Positions 56,915 to 64,000 of a DNA stretch of 64,000 nt are shown here, piece by piece; the first letter of the stretch is position 1, and every line of letters starts with the position of its first letter. This DNA is from Marsupella aquatica. Taxonomy: Eukaryota; Marchantiophyta. The DNA lies in assembly GCA_973895155.1 (NCBI GenBank), contig OZ316892.1, forward strand, positions 5,704,001 to 5,768,000. The letters are read 5' to 3'. The position numbers and the translations under genes are program-made. A model generated the notes under the pieces. The model saw only the letters and a program-made list of their open reading frames with translations. It was not told the origin of the DNA and searched no databases.

Positions 56915-57200
56915 ACCCCCATGAGAGGTCCATTCCAAAATTCCTGGCATTAGAGAGTGCCACACCAACAACAACCGCACCAAACAAGACTTGTCAGTTT
57001 TGTGAATCAAATTTATAGTTTTAATTTGTGTTTGTGTCAATTTGGGTGTAAATTTTGGGACACCATACCGTAAAAAGAAATGTAAAAAAATAAAAATACA
57101 AAGAGCAAGAAGGGTAAAACTGTCACTATATAATTATTTTAGTTACATATGTAGGTTTGAAAATTAAATTCAAAATTTTTAAAAATATTTTTCAGAATAA
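56915..57200 (-). repeat. Dispersed repeat family D, block C end, inverted remnant
   Basis: The minus strand reads AGGAATTTTGGAATGGACC and CTCATGGGGGTCC, matching the end of block C at 41355-41395 and 51690-51720. Further in, GTAAAACTGTCAC-like sequence matches the complement of the block C start. Degenerate. Confidence 0.45.
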
Positions 57201-57660
57201 ACAATGGCTAAATAAGTAACTTGATAACTTACTTGTTAAAAGATAACTGGCAGCCAGGGGTCCACATACTAATTTATATATCTTGAGTGTGTTCCAGGGT
57301 TTGCCAAATTTCACCTCCCCAAAAATCTTTAGCCACTTTTGGCATGGCAAAAATTAGCTTACTATTTTTCTGTCTCATTAGCCAGTGTTACACCCAATCA
57401 CCGGCCCCATTAGCCAAAATCTAAAGGTCACCGGCCCCATTAGCCAAAATCTAAAGGTCAGCCTTAAATTTAATGAGATCTGACGGTCAGTAATATAATT
57501 GAATAGTGAATCTTTTGAGCATCTTCTCCTTCACACACCTGTACATTCGCCACTCTGGCGAAAAAGTAAAATCCTTAAAAAATACGTTGGTGTGTTCCTT
57601 CTACGCACTAACGTACCACGAGGCACATGAAGTCTTGCACCTCTTTTAATGACGACCGTG
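57201..57660. other. Gene-less stretch
   Basis: CACCGGCCCCATTAGCCAAA is duplicated in tandem (about 57400-57462, 30-bp unit). Otherwise upstream DNA of AIG1-like gene 2. Confidence 0.4.
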
Positions 57661-57666
57661 CCTCCC

Positions 57667-57673
57667 TATAAAT
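57667..57673 (+). promoter_or_regulatory. Candidate TATA box of AIG1-like gene 2
   Basis: TATAAAT in the context CCTCCCTATAAATGCCTCC, about 60 bp before the first ATG of a leader ORF and 610 bp before the GTPase ATG. Transcription would start near 57700. Confidence 0.4.
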
Positions 57674-57727
57674 GCCTCCCTCAGGCATGCCCATCCGGAT
57701 TGACCTTGTTGACACAGGAAGACCGAA

Positions 57728-58000
57728 ATGTCCCACGAGCTCATGAGAAGACTTTGCTCTCCAGTCCTATGCCATAGCCGCGTAAACGGTTCCCATTTTC
57801 TGCGGGTCACCACGTTGCGACGAGTTCAAGCAAACTGCGAAGACCAATTCGTTTGGAAGCTTGCTGGAACCTGGACTTCCTTGCTACTACTACGCTCACA
57901 AAAGGTCGTCGTGAGAGACCATCACGACTGCAGCGTTGTTGACTGCTGTGGAGTTGAACTTGGTATGAAATCTGTCTGTAGCTCGAGAAAGAGGCATTGA
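57728..58000 (+). other. Leader ORF (90 codons) upstream of AIG1-like gene 2
   Basis: An ATG-started frame lying between the candidate TATA box and the GTPase start. No domain. It may be an upstream ORF in the leader or part of a first exon: a donor-like GTATGA lies at 57963 and an acceptor-like CTCCAG at 58250-58255, but that join is out of phase with the GTPase ATG. Hence a 5' UTR intron with an upstream ORF is the likelier reading. Confidence 0.35.
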
Positions 58001-58282
58001 GAGTGATTTGATTTTGTGACAGCGACCGAGTGGATGTGATTTGCTCCAGTCAGTCTTTCGCTTTGCGATTCCTTAAGTGGCGAGGGAATTGATTGTTCGA
58101 GTTGGGAACGGGTCGATAGCTTTAGTCAGACATCGGAGGGGGCATTAATCAGTTTGTAGTCTCTTCCGTTCAGATAGTGAGTCGGAATCAATCAGGCAGA
58201 GCAACAGGAGGTCGAAGTTATTGAGCCTCATCTGTGCTTGTAGAACGTTCTCCAGACGGTGGGGGGAATTGGGGCTTCCAGA

Positions 58283-59059
58283 ATGTCTCTGGAGAAGAAA
58301 GTGGTGTTGTTCGGGAGAACCGGCGATGGGAAATCCACTGTTGCCAACGCTCTTGTAACCGGAGGCATTGAAGAGGTGGTGTTCGCATCGAGCGATGCTG
58401 CTAGAGGCTGTACTGCTGAGATTAAGAAAGAGTCTGGAAGGGGCTGGTCGGTTACTGACACGGTGGGGCTCGGAGAAGCTGACACGGGAACCATCTCGAA
58501 CTCCCAAGCGAAGGAGATCTTGACAGAGTTTCTGAAGAAGGTCAAGGATGAGTACTCACACATCATTTTTGTGCAGAAGGCAAATAGAGTTACTTTGATG
58601 GATGAGATGAATTGGTTATTGTTCAGTCAAATATTCGAGGGTGCAGAAGAGGCGTTTGTTATTCTCTTCACCTCAGCGGACCAAAAGTGGCTCGACGAGA
58701 ACAGAGACAAGCTTCCAAACTACATGAAAGATGTCGAGACCCTGGCGGTTGACATACCTCCAATAAGCCATCGAAAAGTTACGGAGAGAAGGCAGAAGGA
58801 GATCCGGGAGAGATCTATCCGAAAACTTGAAGAAGATCTTGTGACAATCTTCGCGAGGAGGGGGAATATATACTCTACACCCACAATTGCTAAAATGAAT
58901 GATGCAGAGCTAGAGGAAAAGTCATCATCTTTGATGCAGTTTATTGTCGACGCTATTAAGAAAATGTTCGATCCGAATATGTGGCTAACAATTGCGTCAA
59001 AACTTTCCTCTTTGGTGTCTGTAGCCGACTTGATCCTTCAAGTTATAAATATATCATGA
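58283..59059 (+). CDS. AIG1-like GTPase 2
   Basis: 258 residues from the ATG at 58283 (the frame is open a little further back, but only to a GTG at 58259). P-loop GRTGDGKST at 11-19, a Thr for switch I near residue 44, G3 DTVGLGE at 59-65, the AIG1 segment YSHIIFVQKANRVTLMDEMN at 91-110, and G4 TSADQ at 130-134, so unlike gene 1 all nucleotide-binding motifs are intact. Residues ~155-205 are a charged helical lid. The end (about 233-258) is hydrophobic, WLTIASKLSSLVSVADLILQ, and could anchor the protein in a membrane as in some animal GIMAPs. Length fits the minimal family form of 200-300 residues. Same strand and only 3.6 kb from gene 1, so the pair is a likely tandem duplication that has since diverged. 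Confidence 0.85.
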   Translation: MSLEKKVVLFGRTGDGKSTVANALVTGGIEEVVFASSDAARGCTAEIKKESGRGWSVTDTVGLGEADTGTISNSQAKEILTEFLKKVKDEYSHIIFVQKANRVTLMDEMNWLLFSQIFEGAEEAFVILFTSADQKWLDENRDKLPNYMKDVETLAVDIPPISHRKVTERRQKEIRERSIRKLEEDLVTIFARRGNIYSTPTIAKMNDAELEEKSSSLMQFIVDAIKKMFDPNMWLTIASKLSSLVSVADLILQVINIS

Positions 59060-60924
59060 TTTAGTTCAGGACTGAGGTATTTACGAGTGTTATAACCTGA
59101 GATTGAGGAACATTTCCGTTTTCAGAGTGGGTGATTGATTGCAACAGCTTAGACTGATCAAGGACCTAAGTTGTGTAGATACGATGGAGACCGGTTGCTA
59201 ATTCTATGATCCGAGTTCAGTCTGTTGTTGGCGCCCAGAATTTCTCTGTACAAAATTTCATGAAAATATTCAATATAGCTTTGATATCTGAGCCGATCTA
59301 CAGTGAGAGAGGCTGATTTATCTGTCTGTTGCAGAAGACTTTCTAAGATATCGCTGATTGTCAATCGAGATACGCGTTGAAAGACTCACGAGTGGTGAAA
59401 GACATTTAGATTGCAATTCAGACACGCATTGCAAGAGTGAAAGTTTTACAGTGCATTTTGACTCCGTGCTCTCTTTATTATATAGGTGATTAGAATGACT
59501 TCAGCAGTCAGTCTAAACCGAAAGAAGTGGTCTGGGTGAAGTATGAAATCTACAGTATGTCTGATTTGAATGGCCAGGATTAATTTCTTTTTGCACGATG
59601 TAGGGGAGGATCTAATAGAACACTCTTAGACAGGACTTAAGCGACAGTGCTTGAGAAGATGGACCTGCAAAACAGATTATTTTGAATCTTGGAGGCGACA
59701 GCGAGAAAACCACGTTGTTAAAAATTGCTTTCAGCAAAGCTTAGCAGCTAAAATAGGTCACTCTTGTAAACCCAAATGGAAAACATTGAAAGCATATTCC
59801 ATTTGGGTAGTGTTCCGGTCCTAGGTCAGAAGTTTAGTACGGTCTGTTTCAATACCTCCAATTTCGGTTCATCTTAATCGTTCCTGAATTCCGAGAAAGG
59901 AAACGAGATGAAAGTTAGCAGGTGGGCTTGATGAAGTTTTCATGTGGACAGGAAGCAAGTTTGTGTCTAACCGTTTTACCATTCAGACATCAACAACTAG
60001 ATTGTCTTTCGACATAAGTTGAAGTGTAGCCCACTCGAATGTCTATTCAGAGCGGCTCACTCTAGCTTATATGCTTCTCTTTTAAGAGTTGTGTTTTCTC
60101 ATGCCAAGGATTTCTCTCAGCTGTTGCTTCGACAGCCTTGGACCGACCTTCTTCTCTCCTTTAGACGCTTTCGAATCATTTCTCATAATGTTTTGGTTCT
60201 TTGACGCACCTCAGTCCAGAAATTGGCCACGGATTCACTCTCTTACCTCTGGACAATATACCACCATTGAATCGTCTGTCCACTTGTTTAACAGTACGTT
60301 TGTTCTTTACAAGCATACTTCAAGGAGCAGTCAGATTGTGTCTCTTTTTCACAGTGACAGTATCGCAGTGAATTAAGAGACTACACTCTACAGCCGGTTT
60401 CCTTCTGCTGGTTGGGTTTGCTTGCTGTTTGACAATGAACAATTATTCCGGTCTCCCTCTCTAATTAAACAACGAATCAGTAGTTGGAACTCGTGTAGAC
60501 TTTGAATGACCGACTCGTGGATGAAATTATCCATGAGTACTTGACTGAGTCTGAATTGCGTGATCTGTTTTGAACTGATGCAGAAACACACTACTCGTAT
60601 ACGCCACCCCTCACTACCCCAACATCAGTAAATTCCACCCAACAGACAATACACGCACAGTTGGGGCAAAGAATGTGCATTCCACAGTGAACAAGAGGTC
60701 AACATCCTGAGAAATCGTGGTAAGTATTCCTCAAAGTTGGACTACGAGCCTAAGTTAATTTTCACATGAGTAACCTTACACTTGTTAAACGCAACCAAGA
60801 AGTTACTCACATGTCCCCCCTTGGGCAGTCCCTTAGATCAGGAAAAAGGAGTCGGAAAACGAATTCTTATACACCAACTAATGTCCTTTCAGACCAGGGC
60901 TTGATTCGCCATCTACCACATTAT
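59060..60924. other. Gene-less stretch with a possible GTPase relic and a hairpin
   Basis: No complete gene. A 30-codon frame at 59655-59744 contains KQIILNLGGDSEKTTLLK, faintly like an AIG1 P-loop strand. A perfect 11-bp hairpin lies at 59771-59781 / 59797-59807 (CCCAAATGGAA / TTCCATTTGGG). The right edge ends in ATTAT (60920-60924), the candidate target duplication of the copia element. Confidence 0.4.
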
Positions 60925-61297
60925 TGTTAGATGGCGAAAGTTAAGTTGCAAGCTTTTAATAACCGACAACAGAGTTCAAGATGGCCCTCTAAATTCTGAC
61001 AATAAGAATTTTCCTTGATGGAGGAGGAACTAAACAGTGGATCCCCGATCAGTTTGTTGAAAGCTAGATTACTGTGATCTGCTCTACAAATGAGGAAGCA
61101 GTAAAGAACTAAATAGGGCCAGAAGAAGGAGGCGAAGGCAAGCCAGCACCGGAAGCAGGCCCGAGGTCTAACAACCAGGAGACAGCCGTTAGCACAGCAC
61201 ATGTCGTCAGAGGGACAACGGAACACAGCACCAGGTGAGGTAACAACTCTCTGACTCGTAACCAAGTGGAACCTGTGAGAGTACACAAGTTCCAACA
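60925..61297 (-). repeat. 3' LTR of the copia element (373 bp)
   Basis: In element orientation it starts TGTTGGAACTTGTG and ends CCATCTAACA, so the ends form the short inverted repeat TGTT(G/A)G...C(C/T)AACA with TG...CA termini. It is preceded directly by a polypurine tract. The five bases beyond it, ATTAT (60920-60924), are the candidate target duplication; the partner lies outside the window. The left edge sits in an 11-bp inverted repeat TTCGCCATCTA / TAGATGGCGAA (60906-60937). Confidence 0.7.
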
Positions 61298-61306
61298 CCC
61301 CCTCTC
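61298..61306 (-). promoter_or_regulatory. Polypurine tract of the copia element
   Basis: GAGAGGGGG on the minus strand, touching the start of the 3' LTR; the expected primer site for plus-strand DNA synthesis. Confidence 0.65.
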
Positions 61307-61358
61307 GAGGAAGAGAGAGGGAAGATGAACCAGAACAGCAGAAGCGCACGCAGAAGCG

Positions 61359-61967
61359 ATGGAGCCGGGACGACGACGAGAGCTGAAGCACACGATGGTC
61401 AGGGGACTAGCTGTAGTAGTGGAAATGTTGGGATTATGTTTCCAAGTGTGTCATAGTATTTGCATCGGTGTGGCACAGTGGTTGCGACAAGAGGAGAAAC
61501 CAGAGAATAAGGACAACCGGAGCTCCCCGGAGCCGCAAAGAGTGAAGACAGTGAAGAACCACAGTGAAAGTGCCCCCTTTGAAGCAAGAATCCAGCCGGG
61601 AGTGTCGACATATGTCACACCAGGTCAAGCGACGGCGGAGGTGAGGGAAGTGGAGAGCATCACGCAATTGGCGCAGCATGAAATGCGAATTCCCGGAGAA
61701 GTGAATCGGCAGCAGTCATGGCGCAGGAGTAGTGAACATCGATTGCAGATCAGGGGAGCAATAATGTTGAAGAAGTATTATGCAGTAGCAATAGGACGGG
61801 TACCGGGGATATATAGATCGTGGGCAGAGGCGGATAAGCAGGTGACAGGGTACTCAGGGAATTGTCACGAGTCGTTTAGGACCTTGGCAGAGGCGGAGCA
61901 ATTTATGTCTGTGTATCATCCAAGGACAGGAGAGGTAGAGGTAGAACAATTGTATGTGGTGAGGTAG
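61359..61967 (+). CDS. Antisense ORF in the copia element: viroplasmin / RNase H1 hybrid-binding domain protein
   Basis: A 202-residue frame with an ATG at 61359, lying antisense in the space between the copia pol stop (61994) and the 3' LTR (61297), tail to tail with pol at a 26-bp gap. Residues ~150-193 match the caulimovirus-viroplasmin / RNase H1 N-terminal fold: KKYYAVAIGRVPGIYRSW, then QVTGYSG, SFRTLAEAEQFM. These hold the conserved Y..V..G..PGIY..W, G and SF.T..EA..F positions that bind RNA/DNA hybrids or double-stranded RNA. Residues 17-40 are hydrophobic (GLAVVVEMLGLCFQVCHSIC), a possible membrane or signal segment. The middle is polar and low in structure. Expression would need an antisense promoter in or near the LTR. 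A possible role is binding the element's RNA or hybrids; this is inference. Confidence 0.65.
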   Translation: MEPGRRRELKHTMVRGLAVVVEMLGLCFQVCHSICIGVAQWLRQEEKPENKDNRSSPEPQRVKTVKNHSESAPFEARIQPGVSTYVTPGQATAEVREVESITQLAQHEMRIPGEVNRQQSWRRSSEHRLQIRGAIMLKKYYAVAIGRVPGIYRSWAEADKQVTGYSGNCHESFRTLAEAEQFMSVYHPRTGEVEVEQLYVVR

Positions 61968-61993
61968 GAGACGAGATAGAGATGGAGAAGAGA

Positions 61994-64000
61994 TTATGTG
62001 GCGGCAGATATTTGTGTAACCGAGTTGACTCCAATAAAGGATTTGTGTTTTTCAAACTTGAGTCGCCCGAGAGGTTTTGTGAATAAATCAGCCGGGTTTT
62101 CAGAAGAATGAACATATGCGAGGGATATTTCCCCCTCTAGCACCCGCTCACGAATAAAGTGGTGCTTGCCCTCGATGTGCTTGGTGCGAGCATGAAAGAC
62201 CGGATTTTTAGCAAGCTTAATGGAGCCTTGATTATCGCAGTGCAAATGGAGATCGAGAGAGGAAGGGGAAGAGGCCAGTGAGAGGTCCGAGTGAATAGAA
62301 GCATCAGAAAAGGTAAGAGGCACCTGAAGAGGGGAGGTAATGTGAAGCTCGTTAAGTAAGCGGCGGATGTAGACCCCTTCCTTTGCGCCTTCAGAAAGAG
62401 CTTTATATTCTGCTTCAGTGGTGCTATCGGACACGGTGGGTTGCTGTTTGCTGGACCAAGAAATGGGTCCGGAAGCAAGCTGAAAGCAGTAGGCGCCGAT
62501 AGAGCGGCGAGTCTCAGGGCAGCCTAGAAAATCAGCGTCGGTGTAGCCAGCAAGAGAAATTCCAGGTGAGCGTGAGTAGTAAATGCCATGATCGGTGGTA
62601 TGGCTGAGGTAGCGTAGAATGTGTTTGACAGAGTCCCAATGTCGTTGTTGAGGCCTGGTCATGTAGCGACTAACGATGCCAACAGCATAGGCAATGTCGG
62701 GACGGGTGTGAGTGAGGAAAATGAGTTTCCCAACAGCATGGCAGTAGTCGGTGATGTCCACAGGAGGTGTGTTGGTCTCAGAAGTGAGAACATGCCCTTC
62801 TGGTAGGGGAATGAACTCAGGTTTAGAATTGGCTAAACCAAATTCGCAGACCAGCTTCTGGCAATAGGAATGTTGATGAAGAAGAAGTCCGTCATCAGTG
62901 CGAAGAAATTCGATGCCTAAGTACTTCTGCACTGGTCCGAGATCTTTCATTTTGTATTGTTGGTGGAGTTGGTCTTTGACGGCGGCAATTTTGTGAGAGT
63001 CGTTTCCTGTCACTAGGAGATCATCAACATAAATCATGATAATGACAATAGAGGTACCTTCGCAGAGAAAGTAGAGATTGTTGTCCGCCATGCTCCGGGT
63101 CCAGCCATTGCGCTGAAGGTAAGCGTCGATCTCTTCATACCAGGCCCGTGGAGACTGCTTGAGCCCGTATAGGGACCGCTTCAGACGGCAAACCAAGTGT
63201 TCAAGTCCAGGGACTTCAAAGCCACGAGGTTGTTGCATGTACAATTCTTCAGAGATGGTGCCGTTGAGAAAAGCTGTTATAACATCCATGTGATGCAGTT
63301 CCCATCCAAGAGCCACGGGCAGAGCGATGATAGTGCGAAGAGTGGACCATTTGACCACAGGGGCAAATGTCTCATAATAGTCAATGCCGTATTTTTGCTC
63401 AAGACCCCGAGCCACCAGGCGTGCCTTCAAGCGGAATCGGGTAGGATTCGGATCCGGTTTAGACCGGAAGATCCATTTAGCAGACAGGGCTCGTTTGCCG
63501 ACAGGAAGAGGAACAAGCTCCCAGGTACCCATGGCCATGAGAGCCTCAAACTCTTCTTGCATGGCTTCACGCCACAGGGGGTGGCGGAGAGCTTCAATCT
63601 CAGAGATTTCGTCTGATTCAGGTTCGGCTGATTCAACGAGAAAGGTGTCCATGTGGTCAGGCCTCCAGCTCATGTCATAGTCTTGATGCCAAGGTGGGGG
63701 ACGCTTCACACGTTGGGAGTGTCGAGCAACATGAATTGGAGCCGGAATCTGTGGAGATCTAGTTTGAGAAGAGTTAGCCGTAGGGCAGGCCGAAGTCTCA
63801 GTGTCCTCGTCAGGGGGTGTCACATATTCAATATTGCCGTCAGCAGTTGAAGGGTTGTCGACTGCAGTTGCCCCCTCTTGGGCCGATGGACCAAACTCAG
63901 GATCAGTAAGCAACGGAAAGAAGAGACTGGTGACAACTTCTTGATTTGAACAGAAGTCGTAAAAGGAACCTTCAATGATGTTGACGTTGGAGGCAATAAG
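61994..64000 (-). CDS. Copia pol polyprotein, C-terminal part (RT and RNase H), partial
   Basis: The frame is open from the window edge at 64000 to a TAA at 61994-61996. From the N side: a Ser/Pro-rich linker (IPAPIHVARHSQRVKRPP), the start of RT (WREAMQEEFEALMAMGTWEL, AKWIFRSK), palm motifs LVARGLEQKYGIDY, MDVITAFLNG and the catalytic YVDD (about 63020-63031), then LIFLTHTRPDIAYAVGIVSR, and RNase H with YTDADFLG, TTEAEYKALSEG and LHCDNQGSI, ending KHHFIRE...LADLFTKPL-like (NPADLFTKPL). All catalytic acidic residues are present and there is no internal stop. The N-terminal gag, protease and integrase parts lie beyond the window. It makes cDNA from the element's RNA in virus-like particles. 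The order RT after integrase (implied by position next to the LTR) places it in Ty1/copia. Confidence 0.9.
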   Translation of the reverse strand, partial: LIASNVNIIEGSFYDFCSNQEVVTSLFFPLLTDPEFGPSAQEGATAVDNPSTADGNIEYVTPPDEDTETSACPTANSSQTRSPQIPAPIHVARHSQRVKRPPPWHQDYDMSWRPDHMDTFLVESAEPESDEISEIEALRHPLWREAMQEEFEALMAMGTWELVPLPVGKRALSAKWIFRSKPDPNPTRFRLKARLVARGLEQKYGIDYYETFAPVVKWSTLRTIIALPVALGWELHHMDVITAFLNGTISEELYMQQPRGFEVPGLEHLVCRLKRSLYGLKQSPRAWYEEIDAYLQRNGWTRSMADNNLYFLCEGTSIVIIMIYVDDLLVTGNDSHKIAAVKDQLHQQYKMKDLGPVQKYLGIEFLRTDDGLLLHQHSYCQKLVCEFGLANSKPEFIPLPEGHVLTSETNTPPVDITDYCHAVGKLIFLTHTRPDIAYAVGIVSRYMTRPQQRHWDSVKHILRYLSHTTDHGIYYSRSPGISLAGYTDADFLGCPETRRSIGAYCFQLASGPISWSSKQQPTVSDSTTEAEYKALSEGAKEGVYIRRLLNELHITSPLQVPLTFSDASIHSDLSLASSPSSLDLHLHCDNQGSIKLAKNPVFHARTKHIEGKHHFIRERVLEGEISLAYVHSSENPADLFTKPLGRLKFEKHKSFIGVNSVTQISAAT

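Larger units (their letters stand above)
60925..64000 (-). mobile_element. Ty1/copia LTR retrotransposon, 3' half (continues beyond the window)
   Basis: Reads right to left: pol from the window edge to 61994, an antisense ORF in the 3' region (61359-61967), a polypurine tract, then the 3' LTR (60925-61297). Integrase, gag and the 5' LTR lie beyond 64000. The visible RT and RNase H are intact, so the insertion is probably young. Confidence 0.85.

Overview
The window looks like nuclear DNA of a land plant, probably a non-seed plant such as a liverwort, moss or fern ally; no species is claimed. The reasons are GT-AG introns, a plant-type bZIP gene, AIG1-family GTPase genes, CT-rich gene leaders, a Ty1/copia element, a PIF/Harbinger DNA transposon and non-LTR elements of a restriction-like-endonuclease (RLE) type that are not the usual seed-plant L1/RTE. 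Host genes are few and widely spaced, and most of the DNA is mobile or repeated.

Left part (1-22 kb): a 5' coding piece of an FAD monooxygenase on the minus strand (959-1363) is followed by about 20 kb of repeats. These include a 51-bp minisatellite (4.2 kb), a 5'-truncated RLE retrotransposon with a 9-bp target duplication (5367-7556), a Helitron-like 3' end attached to a 20-bp minisatellite (8426-9230), a 3' fragment of the RLE family (13.2 kb), a tRNA-derived SINE (15 kb) and a second, near full-length but decayed RLE copy (17611-20998). The last one is inserted into a degenerate ~260-bp repeat array.

Middle (22-43 kb): a multi-exon bZIP transcription factor gene (22996-26238), then an 8.1-kb PIF/Harbinger transposon (29015-37130) with perfect 24-bp terminal inverted repeats and a 3-bp target duplication. 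It carries a Myb/SANT-like gene, a DDE transposase in two exons, an RPA-like OB-fold/zinc reading frame and a 717-codon unknown frame broken by one in-frame TAG. A hAT-like MITE with an 8-bp duplication lies 110 bp to its right. More dispersed repeats and two oppositely oriented Helitron-like ends follow.

Right part (43-64 kb): a nine-exon gene for a conserved-looking plant protein with a His/Gln-rich segment and a C-terminal zinc ribbon (45914-49550), two AIG1-like GTPase genes in the same orientation (53090-54688 and 58283-59059), and the 3' half of a Ty1/copia retrotransposon on the minus strand (60925 to the window end). Between its pol gene and its 3' LTR this copia element carries an antisense ORF for a viroplasmin / RNase H1 hybrid-binding domain.

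The best candidates for something undescribed are the multi-gene Harbinger element and the antisense hybrid-binding ORF in the copia element. Exon joins were read by eye from splice consensus and reading phase; no database search was possible.
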